The notes beneath the pieces were generated by a model, which did not search any database, was not told where the DNA came from, and saw only the letters and a program-made list of their open reading frames with translations. The position numbers were made by a program, and so were the translations under genes. From contig CAVUKD010000004.1 in NCBI GenBank assembly GCA_963741985.1, forward strand, positions 186,001-250,000: a DNA stretch of 64,000 nucleotides, given 5' to 3'. Of the stretch, positions 1 through 9,181 are shown one piece after another (the first letter of the stretch is position 1; the number at the start of each line of letters is the position of its first letter). Origin of the DNA: Cryomorpha sp963741985. Lineage in GTDB: Bacteria > Bacteroidota > Bacteroidia > Flavobacteriales_D > Cryomorphaceae.

Positions 1-2017
1 GCTACCTATTCACCCGACGATAAGGAAGTAGCCTTTTTGGAAAATCGAACTACGCTTGCGCGTGAAGAATCTGGCATCCGGAGAAATCCGTACCGTGATG
101 CCCGGAAAGTATTCTTATAGTTATGCCGATGGAGATCAGTATTATACCTGGTCGCCCGACAGCAAATGGTTTCTGGTTCAATTTTTTGACAACGATCGCT
201 GGAACGATCAAATCGGACTGGTGAATGCCTCCGGAAAAGAAGACCCGATAGATTTGAGCAAAAGCGGATACAGCAATTCCCGTCCGAAATTCGGAATGGA
301 TGGCCAGGTAGTTTACTGGTCTTCGGATATGGAAGGGATGCGCTCACACGGAAGTTGGGGTTCCCAATCAGATGTTTTTGCGCTTTTTCTTACCGAAGAT
401 GCTTACAATCGTTTCACTATGAATGAAGCTGATTATGCCTTCTGGAAAGAAAATAATGAAGATAAGGACAAAGACAAAGCCGATTCGGATGATGACAAGA
501 AGGATAAGAAAAAAGACGATGAAGACAAGAAAGAAGAGCCGGCTAAACCTTTGAAAGTAGAATGGGACGGATTGCAAGATCGAAAAGTGAAACTCACTAT
601 GTTTTCATCTTTTTTATCTGATTTCCTCTTGGATGAGAAAGGTGAAAACCTATACTTTCTGACCAGCACCGGCGAGAAAGATGACTTGTGGAAGACAAAT
701 TTCAAAAAGAAAGAAACCAAGATATTTACTACCTTAAATTCCGGCGGGTCAAAATTAGAATTCGGGGATAAAGAGAAATTTATCTACTTAAATAACAGCG
801 GAAATCTGACTCAGGTAAAGGTGGAAGACGGCAGCACGGAGGCAATAAAGATTAAGTCAGAAATGAATTTGAACACCGATGCCGAGCGGGCATATATGTT
901 TGAACATGCCTGGCGACAATTCAAAGAAAAATTCTATGTGAAAGATATGCAGGGGGTTGATTGGGAGATGTACAAAGAAAATTACAAGAAGTTTCTACCT
1001 TATATCAATAACCGGTATGACTTTGCAAATCTTTTGAGCGAAATGCTCGGAGAAGTAAATGCCTCGCATACAGGAGGACATACTTCCCATTCGGAACCAA
1101 CAGACGATGCTACCGCAGCTCTCGGATTTTTTCCCGACAATTCATACCATGGCCCCGGAATAAAAGTCGCTGAGGTGATGGACAAAAGTCCTCTGATCAA
1201 TGAGAAGGGGAAGGTAAAAGCGGGTGTGATTATTACAAAAATCAATGGACACACCATTGGTGCGGATGAAAACTATTATCCCTTGCTCAACCGCAAAGCG
1301 GGAGATAAAATTCTGGTAGAATTTAACAACCCGAAAACCGGGGATACCTGGACTGAAGTGGAGGAGCCGATAAGTCTAAGAAAAGAGAATCAATTGGCGT
1401 ATGAACGTTGGGTAAAATCGCGTGAAGAGGCAGCAGAGCGCCTTTCAGACGGCAAAATTGGGTATGTGCATGTGCGCGGGATGAATTCTGAAAGCTTCCG
1501 CAAAGTGTATAGCAGAGCGCTGGGGGAATTGAATGACAAAGACGCGCTGATTGTAGACACCCGTTTCAATGGCGGTGGCTGGTTGCACGACGATCTCGCA
1601 ACTTTCCTGAGTGGCGAACCCTATATACAATTCGTGCCGCGCGGCCAGGACAATATGGGCGCAGAACCAATGAACAAATGGCAAAAACCCTCAGCTGTTC
1701 TCATCAGTGAGAGCAATTATTCCGATGCACACATGTTTCCGTATACGTACAAATATTTCCATATTGGAAAATTGATTGGAATGCCCGTCCCTGGCACGGG
1801 AACCGCCGTTTGGTGGGAAAGTATGCTGGATGGAACGGTTTTCGGAGTTCCACAGATCGGAATGCGCGACATGACCACCGGTAAAATGCTCGAAAATCAG
1901 GAGTTGGAGCCGGATATCAGGGTTCAAAATGATCCCGGAAAAGCAGCTCGTGGCGAGGACCAGCAGCTGGAAGCCGCGGTTAAAGAACTCCTGAAGGAAA
2001 CGAGTGAGAAGAAGTAA
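1..2017 (+). CDS. Tricorn-type S41 protease, 3' part, with an apparent frameshift near base 57
   Basis: This is the C-terminal two thirds of a tricorn-like, probably secreted, serine protease; the 5' end lies outside the window. Bases 1-57 read in frame 1 as the end of a beta-propeller strand (YSPDDKEVAFLENRTTL). The same protein then continues in frame 2 (RVKNLASGEIR), so one extra base is present near 55-60. In frame-2 numbering, a Lys/Asp-rich linker covers about residues 137-165. A core domain with the His motif (NASHTGG) lies near 337, a PDZ domain at about 355-430, and the Ser-Asp nucleophile motif (NYSDAHMFPY) near 556, with a downstream Glu in ENQELEPD. Family assignment is firm. Whether the frameshift is biological or an error cannot be told from this sequence. 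Confidence 0.85.
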
Positions 2018-2065
2018 TCTTTGATTTGAAAGGGTTCCAAATCCCATCAAAATATTTAATTTTTG

Positions 2066-2107
2066 AAAAATCCCCTTAGGTATTGAAAGCCTGAGGGGAT
2101 TTTTTAG
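2066..2107. terminator. Bidirectional terminator between convergent genes
   Basis: The stem AATCCCCTTAGG / CCTGAGGGGATT is followed by six T on the plus strand and preceded by five A, so it can stop transcription from both the protease gene and the convergent cation transporter. Confidence 0.8.
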
Positions 2108-2141
2108 CTTCTTTCAACACCGGCTTTTCCCTTTCCACGGT

Positions 2142-3029
2142 TTATTCATCTGGCTCCACATGGATGTGTACACCCGCAATCTCGGGAATTTCTACCATAA
2201 GCGTATCTTTCACTGCATGAGCGATATGATGCCCTTCATGAACGCTTATTTTGCCATCTACAATGAGATGTAAGTCTACGTAAAACTCCATACCCATTTT
2301 TCGGACATAACACTTCTCGGTATCGCAAACCCCATCGACTTCTTCAGCGAAAGATCGAATTTCAAGAATCAATTCTTCATAGCGATTCTCGTCCATCACT
2401 TCGCTGAGTGCAGGTCTGAAAATCCGGTACGCATTGTAAACGATAACTATTGCAGCCACCAAAGCCGCCCAATCATCGGCTGCTTCGTATCCCGGACCAA
2501 GCCAAATAGCAATCGAAATACCAACAAACGCGAAGGCAGACGTTATAGCATCGCTGCGGTGATGCCAAGCATCGGCTTCGAGCATGGTGCTACCGGCTGA
2601 CTTTCCATGCTTTTTCACGTGGCGGTATGCAAATTCTTTTATGGCAATAATTATCCCGAGTACAATTAACGTAAACGGTTTCGGACTCTCATGAGGCGTT
2701 TGAATATTATGGATGCTCTGAATGGAAATAATCACAGCCGACACCAAGAGGAAGGTAACCACTGCGAAAGTAACTACCGCCTCAGCCTTGCCATGCCCGT
2801 AAGGATGATTTTTGTCGGCTGGTCGAGTAGATACTCTAAGTCCAATAATGACCAAAAATGATGAAAAAATATCTGCAGTCGATTCAATGGCATCGGCAAT
2901 AAGTGCGTAAGAATGGCCCAATACTCCTGTAATCCCCTTGGCTGCAGCCAAAACGGTATTGCCTACCATACTGTAATATGAAGTACGGATAGCGTCCTTT
3001 TGTTCTTTTCGTAAATGGTCTGTGCGCAT
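2142..3029 (-). CDS. Cation diffusion facilitator (CDF) family metal efflux transporter
   Basis: A CDF-family inner-membrane antiporter that would export divalent metals such as Zn, Fe or Mn; the metal cannot be assigned. About six membrane segments are visible. TM2 carries a DAIESTAD metal site in which Glu occupies the place of the first Asp of FieF. The loop NHPYGHGKAE and the TM5 motif HHRSDA (H-x3-D) are also present. A C-terminal cytoplasmic domain follows, ending in the metal-binding style VHIHVEPDE. An upstream ATG at 3068 would give 308 residues. I prefer the ATG at 3029 (295 residues), because a -7-like box CATCTTTG at 3038-3045 on this strand would put the transcript start between the two codons. 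Confidence 0.9.
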   Translation of the reverse strand: MRTDHLRKEQKDAIRTSYYSMVGNTVLAAAKGITGVLGHSYALIADAIESTADIFSSFLVIIGLRVSTRPADKNHPYGHGKAEAVVTFAVVTFLLVSAVIISIQSIHNIQTPHESPKPFTLIVLGIIIAIKEFAYRHVKKHGKSAGSTMLEADAWHHRSDAITSAFAFVGISIAIWLGPGYEAADDWAALVAAIVIVYNAYRIFRPALSEVMDENRYEELILEIRSFAEEVDGVCDTEKCYVRKMGMEFYVDLHLIVDGKISVHEGHHIAHAVKDTLMVEIPEIAGVHIHVEPDE

Positions 3030-3212
3030 TCTACCTGCAAAGATGGTAATCGAAAAGGCAAATCGCATTTCCAGAGCAAAAAATTGAAGTATTTTATGAA
3101 ATACAATTGAAGAAGTTCAATACCTGTCGAGCAATTTCATTCTATCTCACTGCGATGCGACATCGTTCTTTATAGTTTGACTGCCAATCCAAATTGAGCA
3201 GTAATTTTACTG

Positions 3213-3248
3213 TATAAAAAAAGGCGGATTCCACAATCCACCTTTTCC
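3213..3248 (-). terminator. Rho-independent terminator of the helicase gene
   Basis: On the minus strand the hairpin AAAAGGTGGATT / AATCCGCC runs into a run of seven T, about 20 bases after the helicase stop codon. Confidence 0.8.
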
Positions 3249-3264
3249 CTTTCCAATATTTTAT

Positions 3265-5193
3265 TTATCGTTGATCTCCGCGTTTTGGTCCGCGTTTTCC
3301 CTTATTCTTGTTTGCGGGTTTTCCTTTTTTGGAATAGCGGTCATCTTTGCGTCCGCCACCGCTTCCGCCATAGCTGCTTTTTCGCTTGCCGCCGCCGTAT
3401 CCTCCTCCGCCTCCAAAATCGCCACGGGAAGAACCGCCACCACGATGCGATGGGCGACCAACTTCCCCAAGGGGTTTATCACCCAACTCGAGTTTCAATT
3501 TTTGGCTACCAAACTGCATTCCTTCCAAAGCTATTGCAACATCAGGCGCGTGGCGTGAGTCAATATCTATGGCTGATTTATGCGGGTCGATTTCAATCTT
3601 TCCAAAATTAATAGAGCTATTGTTCATTGCCTCATTGATCATTCCCATCAATCGGCCTGGATTCAGATTTTGCTTCGAGCCAACGTTGAAATCTACACGG
3701 GTAAAACTCTTGCTATCATCCCCACCATCTCGGCTTCTGCGCTCTCTTCGATTACCTCTATCTTCATAATCATCGCGACTTCCACGATCATCACGGCTTC
3801 CACGACTGCCGCGGTCATCGCGGTCACGACGGTTTCCTCTTTCCGATCTCTCGCTTCCGGCTTTCGCCGAAATATTGATATCGACCTGACCACTCTCATT
3901 TGCGATTGCGGTCCCATAAGACCATTTTGTAAACTGTTCGATCAGATCTTCACGTGTCATACCTTCAAATAATAGATAAACTTCCGTAAGGATTGAATCG
4001 ACAGCTTTGCCTTTTACGCTGGCGTCGCTCATTTCTTTGGCCATAGCCAACACTTTCTCACGACCTACATCTTCCATGGTAGGCACTTGCTTGAGAATAA
4101 ACTGCTTTCCGGTCATTTTTTCAAGTTCGCGAATCGCGCCTTTCTGACGACCATGAATTATAGAAACCGATACACCGCTTTTCCCGGCACGACCGGTTCT
4201 TCCACTGCGGTGTACATACACCTCAGGATCGTCGGGAATCTGGTAATTAATAACGTGTGTAAGATCATCTATATCGAGACCACGCGCTGCGACATCGGTT
4301 GCGATAAGCAGTTTGAGTTGGCGCTTTCTGAATTTGCCCATTACCCTATCCCTCTGCTGCTGTGAAAGTGCGCCACTTATAGCTTCTGCGGGATAGCCGA
4401 GACCAATAAGCTTGTTGGCTACATCGGTAGTTTCCTGACGCGTACGGCAAAAAACAACGCCATAAAATTCGTCGTGAAGACTCACAATTCGCTGCAACGC
4501 TTCAAAACGGTCGCGTGCCTGAACCATGTAATATTCGTGGGTCACATTGGCAGCTCCCTCATTTCTTTTTCCAACGCTGATGCGCATTGCATCTTTCATA
4601 TAACGCTTGGAAATGGACTCAACTTTCGGTGGCATAGTTGCCGAAAAAAGCCAAGTCGCTTTTTCTTTTGGAGTTTCCTTAAATATCGTTTCGAGATCGT
4701 CCTTGAAACCCATATTGAGCATTTCGTCGGCTTCATCGAGGATAAACCACTGAATATTACCTAATTTAAGAGCTCCCCGGTTTATCATATCAATTACGCG
4801 TCCGGGTGTACCTACCACAATCTGACTGCCTTTCTGCAGTTGACGTTCTTGGGTATGAATTGGTGCGCCACCGTAAATAGCGGTGACATTTACCTTGGGA
4901 AGGTATTTAAGATAATCGGCAAAATCTTTTGTAATTTGGAGGCAAAGCTCACGTGTAGGGCAGAGTATCAACGCTTGGGTGTCTCTGTTTTGAGGGTCTA
5001 ATAATTGGGCAATTGGTAAACCAAAACCAGCCGTTTTTCCAGTTCCGGTTTGTGCTAAAGCAATTAAATTAGTAGGTGGCTGGTTTAATAGCGGTAACGT
5101 CTCGGCTTGTACTGGAGTGGGAGTAATAAATCCCAAGTCGGCAATAGCCCGGAGTATTTCAGGTTTTAAACCCGATTCTTCAAAAGTTGTCAT
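3265..5193 (-). CDS. DEAD-box ATP-dependent RNA helicase with DbpA-type RNA-binding domain and RGG tail
   Basis: A 642-residue RNA helicase of the DeaD/CsdA type, expected to act in ribosome assembly and mRNA unwinding, often at low temperature. Motifs occur in order: a Q motif, AQTGTGKT near residue 48, PTREL, GTPGR, DEAD near 153, SAT, RGLDIDD, and HRSGRTGRAG. An Arg/Asp-rich linker (about 445-490) leads to a DbpA-like RNA-binding fold (about 495-570). The last 70 residues are Gly-rich RGG-like repeats rich in Lys. The 5' leader may be about 100 bases, judged from a -7-like box at 5302-5309, which would suit cold-shock control; this is inferred from position only. Confidence 0.95.
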   Translation of the reverse strand: MTTFEESGLKPEILRAIADLGFITPTPVQAETLPLLNQPPTNLIALAQTGTGKTAGFGLPIAQLLDPQNRDTQALILCPTRELCLQITKDFADYLKYLPKVNVTAIYGGAPIHTQERQLQKGSQIVVGTPGRVIDMINRGALKLGNIQWFILDEADEMLNMGFKDDLETIFKETPKEKATWLFSATMPPKVESISKRYMKDAMRISVGKRNEGAANVTHEYYMVQARDRFEALQRIVSLHDEFYGVVFCRTRQETTDVANKLIGLGYPAEAISGALSQQQRDRVMGKFRKRQLKLLIATDVAARGLDIDDLTHVINYQIPDDPEVYVHRSGRTGRAGKSGVSVSIIHGRQKGAIRELEKMTGKQFILKQVPTMEDVGREKVLAMAKEMSDASVKGKAVDSILTEVYLLFEGMTREDLIEQFTKWSYGTAIANESGQVDINISAKAGSERSERGNRRDRDDRGSRGSRDDRGSRDDYEDRGNRRERRSRDGGDDSKSFTRVDFNVGSKQNLNPGRLMGMINEAMNNSSINFGKIEIDPHKSAIDIDSRHAPDVAIALEGMQFGSQKLKLELGDKPLGEVGRPSHRGGGSSRGDFGGGGGYGGGKRKSSYGGSGGGRKDDRYSKKGKPANKNKGKRGPKRGDQR

Positions 5194-5526
5194 AAAGGAT
5201 ATTAATGAGAGAACCCGCCGTTGAAATTGAGAATGACAAAATAGAACTAAGCAGGTTTTAAAGGAATTAGAACGGTGGTTTATTTGTACCGTATAAGGCT
5301 GCGAAGGTACACAATTAATATCAATATTTCATAAATATATAAACCTGATAATCAGTGAAACATGAATTATGTGTGAATTTATTCTATCACAAGCTGCTTA
5401 AAATTTGACGGTTATCCTTAATTATGTAAAGGAGAATATTTGAAGGTAGAGTACCTGAGTGCTCTAAGACTTTCATTTATGGATTTTTTGTATCTTGAAT
5501 TCTCGACCATTCATTATAAGTCTCAT
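5194..5526. promoter_or_regulatory. Divergent intergenic region, helicase / small secreted protein
   Basis: About 333 bases without a convincing gene. It holds a -7-like box for the helicase on the minus strand (TACCTTCG, 5302-5309, followed by GCAGCC, a common start context in this lineage). It also holds copy A of the 66-bp repeat described separately. No clear -7 box was found for the plus-strand gene that starts at 5527. Confidence 0.45.
5323..5388 (+). repeat. 66-bp diverged direct repeat, copy A
   Basis: Aligns without gaps to 6116-6181, with 54 of 66 positions identical by my count. The first 15 bases and the last 12 (ATTTATTCTATC) are the best conserved. The centre holds the palindrome CTGAT-A-ATCAG at 5345-5355. 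It lies upstream of the first small secreted-protein gene. Confidence 0.75.
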
Positions 5527-6033
5527 ATGAAAAATATTTTCGTTCTATTAAATCTGCTCTGCATTCTCCCGTGCTATTCCCAAAGTCCCGAGGTTAAGCC
5601 CTGTAACTCCGAATATCATCATCAATTCGACTTTTGGGAAGGCGATTGGATTGTATTCGATACAGCGAACACAAAAATTGGTGAAAATAAAATTGAATTT
5701 ATTCAAAATGGATGTGCTATTCAGGAAAACTGGAAATCTGCCGAAGGTCGTTCAACGGGCACAAGTTTGAATTATTTCAACCGTGAGGACAGCACATGGA
5801 ATCAAACCTGGATTGATAATTACGGGAATCCTTTAGTTCTGAAAGGTCAGTTTAAAGATAGCGCACTCGTAATGTCTGATGCGGGACAAATAGACACGGA
5901 TGGACGATTTTATAAAAATGAAATCTCCTGGAAGCTTGTGAACGATACCGTGGTATATCAAATCTGGAAAAAAATAGATCAAAAGGATTCCATACTTTCT
6001 ACCTTGTTTTTTGGTGTATATCGTCGAAAATAG
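5527..6033 (+). CDS. Small secreted protein of unknown function (DUF1579-like)
   Basis: A 168-residue exported protein. The ATG at 5527 is chosen because it directly precedes a signal peptide (KNIFVLLNLLCILPCYSQ). The longer frame back to a TTG at 5440 adds residues unlike a leader. The mature part opens with HHQFDFWEGDWIVFD, and later NDTVVYQIWKK and FFGVYRRK. This resembles small beta-barrel proteins of the DUF1579/lipocalin-like group in Bacteroidota, but that link is by pattern only. No catalytic residues are recognised. It shares a diverged upstream repeat with the next gene, so the two may be co-regulated. Confidence 0.75.
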   Translation: MKNIFVLLNLLCILPCYSQSPEVKPCNSEYHHQFDFWEGDWIVFDTANTKIGENKIEFIQNGCAIQENWKSAEGRSTGTSLNYFNREDSTWNQTWIDNYGNPLVLKGQFKDSALVMSDAGQIDTDGRFYKNEISWKLVNDTVVYQIWKKIDQKDSILSTLFFGVYRRK

Positions 6034-6115
6034 ATTTGCCTCAAGGTAAGGCCATGCTGTATATGGATAGATCTCCGTTTTTGCTGGAAGCTATGGCAAC
6101 CCCATAATAATTATA

Positions 6116-6181
6116 AATATTTCATAAATACATCAAACTGATTATCATGGCAACATGGATAATGAGGGGATTTATTCTATC
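6116..6181 (+). repeat. 66-bp diverged direct repeat, copy B
   Basis: Second copy of the element at 5323-5388, ending 23 bases before the ATG at 6205. The central palindrome is partly decayed here (CTGAT-T-ATCAT). At its 3' edge TATCTTTC resembles the lineage -7 box with one mismatch, so the repeat may be a duplicated promoter or operator. Confidence 0.75.
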
Positions 6182-6204
6182 TTTCTCAGCTGAAAACGGA
6201 CACC

Positions 6205-6660
6205 ATGCGCACCTTACTTGCACTCCTCGCAATTTGTTTTTTACATACCGGTTTTAGTCAGGACTCGCCGGTAAAGTACGATCAGGAATTGGCCGATTCC
6301 CTCGGTGCAGATGGGTATGGGATGAAGATGTACACGTTCGTAGCACTCAAAACGGGACAAAACCATATTGCTGACCGGGATTCCATGCAATCGCTTATGC
6401 GGGGTCACCTCGACAATATTTCGCGATTGGCGGAAGCAGGAGAAATTATTCTGGCAGGGCCTTACGGCAAAAACGAAATGAACTTTCGCGGACTTTTTGT
6501 TTTCAATTCTACGGATACGATTGCCGTTCGCAAAATGTTGAATTCCGATCCGGCCATTGCGACAGGTATTTTCGATGCAATCCTTATTCCCTGGTATGGT
6601 TCTGCTGCTATTCCTATGTATATGCCATATCACAGCCATATCGAAAAAGAAAAACCCTGA
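6205..6660 (+). CDS. Secreted YCII-related domain protein
   Basis: A 151-residue protein with a signal peptide (TLLALLAICFLHTGFSQ) and one YCII-type ferredoxin-like fold at about residues 35-140. The recognisable stretch runs from MYTFVALKTG through HLDNISRLAEAGEIILAGPYG to the C-terminal IPWYGS. YCII proteins are mostly cytoplasmic with no settled function, some acting in ring cleavage or ligand binding. Export here is a Bacteroidota habit and gives no further clue to substrate. The gene follows copy B of the diverged repeat closely and ends convergent with the epimerase gene. Confidence 0.85.
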   Translation: MRTLLALLAICFLHTGFSQDSPVKYDQELADSLGADGYGMKMYTFVALKTGQNHIADRDSMQSLMRGHLDNISRLAEAGEIILAGPYGKNEMNFRGLFVFNSTDTIAVRKMLNSDPAIATGIFDAILIPWYGSAAIPMYMPYHSHIEKEKP

Positions 6661-6678
6661 AAACCAATTAAAGAGGTG

Positions 6679-7734
6679 TTAAACAAGTTCTTCGTTGCGA
6701 ATAACGCCAATTCCAAGTTTATTCGGCATCACAATGGCCCCTTCATGATAGGTTATTCCCAAAAACGGATCATTAGAAGTAAGCATTGGTCCGTCGAGAT
6801 CTACCCAATCGGCCAGCGGAGCTAAATGTGCTGCAGCGGTATTTCCAAGCGATGATTCGGCCATGGCTCCAAGCACCACTTTCAAGTTTAGCACCCGTGC
6901 TTTTTCGATCATTTCAAATGCTTCAGCTATTCCGGTACTCTTCATCAGCTTGACATTGATACCATCGAAAGCTTCCACAGCCTGGGCTAAATCCGAAAGA
7001 CGTTTCACCGATTCATCTGCAAAAATGGGGATATTCACCCGATCGCGGGTCCAGGCCGTTTCTTCAAAATGCTGCGCCGGTAAAGGCTGCTCGATGAATA
7101 GCGCTTTTTCTTTTTGAAGAAAATCCGCCATTCGTGCTGCATGATCTTTGTTCTGCCAACCTTGGTTGACATCCACGCAAAAAGGCTTTTCCGAATGTTT
7201 GCGAAAGCTGCGCACTATTTCTTTGTCATGCTCAGATCCGAGTTTGAGTTTTATCGTTTTGAAGTCTTTGCCTTCCTTCAATTTTTCGAGTAATTCCTTT
7301 TCGGAAGATATTCCAATGGTATACGTCGAAAAGACCGGTTCCTTCATTGTTATCCCGTACAGCTCACCAACAGTGCATTGATTCTTCTGCCCATACAAAT
7401 CGTGAAGCAGCATCTCCACCGCAGCTTTTGCTGCATTATTTTCGGGCATCACTGCATCGGTCATAAGGCGGGCGCGTTTTAAATCAGCATTCAGAATTTC
7501 CTTCCAATCAATCTTTCCCAAAAAGGATAAAACAGACTGTACCGTGGCACTGAGATAAGGCGGCAAAGCAGCTTCACCATAGGCTTTCTTTCTTCCTGAT
7601 TCTACGCAGATAATCACAATATCGGTAAACGAACGCGTATTTAGCGCAAGCTTAAATGGAAATCGGAATTGCAATACATACGGCTTTGCGGTAACACGCC
7701 AGTTGCCATTCCGAAAAAGTTCCACTTCGTCCAT
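6679..7734 (-). CDS. Dipeptide epimerase (enolase superfamily)
   Basis: A 351-residue enolase-superfamily enzyme of the L-Ala-D/L-Glu epimerase group, probably recycling murein peptides in the cytoplasm. The capping domain is followed by a barrel with the expected catalytic set: the KxK motif in TIKLKLG near residue 160, metal ligands Asp in FCVDVNQ near 190, Glu in IEQPLP near 214 and Asp in IFADES near 239, and the opposing Lys in NVKLMKS near 263. The C-terminal LGAMAESSLGN and DLDGP elements fit dipeptide epimerases more than muconate lactonising enzymes. Exact dipeptide specificity cannot be read from the sequence. Confidence 0.9.
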   Translation of the reverse strand: MDEVELFRNGNWRVTAKPYVLQFRFPFKLALNTRSFTDIVIICVESGRKKAYGEAALPPYLSATVQSVLSFLGKIDWKEILNADLKRARLMTDAVMPENNAAKAAVEMLLHDLYGQKNQCTVGELYGITMKEPVFSTYTIGISSEKELLEKLKEGKDFKTIKLKLGSEHDKEIVRSFRKHSEKPFCVDVNQGWQNKDHAARMADFLQKEKALFIEQPLPAQHFEETAWTRDRVNIPIFADESVKRLSDLAQAVEAFDGINVKLMKSTGIAEAFEMIEKARVLNLKVVLGAMAESSLGNTAAAHLAPLADWVDLDGPMLTSNDPFLGITYHEGAIVMPNKLGIGVIRNEELV

Positions 7735-7784
7735 GCTTTCAATATTGAACTACAAATCAAGTGAAATTCCGCCGATATTTCGTT

Positions 7785-8691
7785 TTAAAATCGACGGATG
7801 GCACGCACGCGATGGGACGAATCCTTAAAATCCGTATTAGATATTCCCGAAGCAAACTGCACAAACCAGGCAAAAGTGCCACTCAATTCGGTTGAACTCC
7901 AGTACGAGGCGCCCAAATCGAAGGAAAAGCCGGTTTCAGAGGATTTCCATCACTATCGAGAACTGAGTTGATTAAGAAGGCTTTTTTACTCAATTCATTT
8001 AATTCCCACATAGCCGGGAAATAATAGTCGTTGTAAAAGGTACCGGCATTCTATCCTGAAATGTATATGAATGACAGAGGGTTCCGGCAGCAACAGATCC
8101 TGAATTCAGCAAGCCATTCGATGCGCTTGCCGCTTCAGTCGACTCGTACATAGCTCCCCAGCTTTCAGTTTGGCCCTGATCTTCGAGGGCTGCCACTAGG
8201 CCATGCTCATTCCCATCGCTGTCTTTCCAAAGGGAAAAAATGATGCCGCCTTGCGCTAGATCCCCAATTTTGTAGTAAAACCCATTTGCTGCATAAAGCG
8301 CATACGGAACACTCAAAATTTCCGTCGTTCCCCCATGCTATATAATTGGTTCCTCCGTCGAGTGTCAATTTCGGTTTTCAGGAAATAGGGTCCGTTGGCC
8401 CAGTTAATAAGCCCGAAAACACCCTGAAGGGGCGCACCCACCTCCAACTTGTAAACTTCCAGCTCCATTGATGTTGGTCGTTACCGAATGGGTTTCAATA
8501 TATACCGCATCTCCATTTTGACTGCCTTGAATCACGGAAATCCGCATACCAATTTACTCTCTGTAATGAGCACGCCTTGAGGATTTCGGGCTACGAATTG
8601 ATAACTTATTTTTTGAGGAATCTGCGCTTTCGCAGAATCCGGCTTTCCTATTTGAATAAGCAACAGGACACATAATAAAAAATCGCTTCAC
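7785..8691 (-). pseudogene. Frameshift-riddled secreted protein (DUF1566/Lcl-like C-terminus)
   Basis: Reading the minus strand across frames gives one continuous protein typical of Bacteroidota secreted surface proteins. It opens with GTG-AAG (KRFFIMC) at 8691, then IPQKISYQFVARNPQG, then RISVIQGSQNG, INWANGPYFLKTEI, GGTNYIAWG, ILSVPYALYAANG, GDLAQGGIIF, DYYFPAMWELNELSKKAF, YWSSTELSGTFAWFVQFA, and HRVRAIRRF with its stop at 7785. About seven single-base indels, near 8668, 8550, 8437, 8365, 8332, 8043 and 7913, break the frame, yet no in-frame nonsense change was seen. Only the middle section (7999-8316) is open. The start lies one base past the stop of the upstream T9SS gene, so the two formed an operon. 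Confidence 0.8.
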
Positions 8692-8692
8692 A

Positions 8693-9181
8693 CTACCTAG
8701 TTTTAATTATTTTAAATGATTGGGTCATACAATCGCCATCATTCAAGGATAAAAAGTAAACCCCTGAACTGAGCGAATGGAAAGGTATTTGCGAAGATTT
8801 GGATAGAATGTTTTTTGAATAAATGAGTTTTCCCGTACTGTCTTCCAATTCGATGAAAAATTTACGATCGGGTATATTTTCAAATTGGATGATAATATAG
8901 TCCGTTGTGGGATTCGGAAATACAGAAACTAAAGCTTCATTTTCAATCGACTCTGTATTTAAAATTGATGAGACTTCGAAGGCTTGCTGTACCCCCTGAG
9001 AAAGTTGTGTCTGTGAAGATGATATAACTTGATAGGAAACCTGACCAATGGAATAACTGAGTATTCCGGATTCGGTGGTCAATGTACCACCACCCGAAGT
9101 AATATCATTTTGACAAATAGAAGGTAAAGAAAAAAGTAAAAAAAAGCCGATTAATACCGGCCTTAACTGGTTAAACTGCAT
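8693..9181 (-). CDS. Small T9SS type A sorting-domain protein
   Basis: A 162-residue exported protein. A signal peptide (PVLIGFFLLFSLPSICQ) leads to a short ITSGGG...SYSIGQVSYQ region, common in proteins encoded beside the KISYQ-type surface proteins of this phylum. A type IX secretion C-terminal domain (about residues 80-162) follows, marked by VFPNPTTDYIIIQF, DSTGKLIYSK and SSGVYFLSL. It is expected to be exported through T9SS and kept on the surface or released. It is nearly all sorting domain, so it may be a partner or accessory of the broken downstream gene, one base away. Confidence 0.85.
   Translation of the reverse strand: MQFNQLRPVLIGFFLLFSLPSICQNDITSGGGTLTTESGILSYSIGQVSYQVISSSQTQLSQGVQQAFEVSSILNTESIENEALVSVFPNPTTDYIIIQFENIPDRKFFIELEDSTGKLIYSKNILSKSSQIPFHSLSSGVYFLSLNDGDCMTQSFKIIKTR

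Noticed and set aside
3271..3972. Several plus-strand frames opposite the Gly/Arg-rich tail of the helicase gene.
   Set aside because: They are complements of low-complexity RGG codons and have no start context or family pattern.
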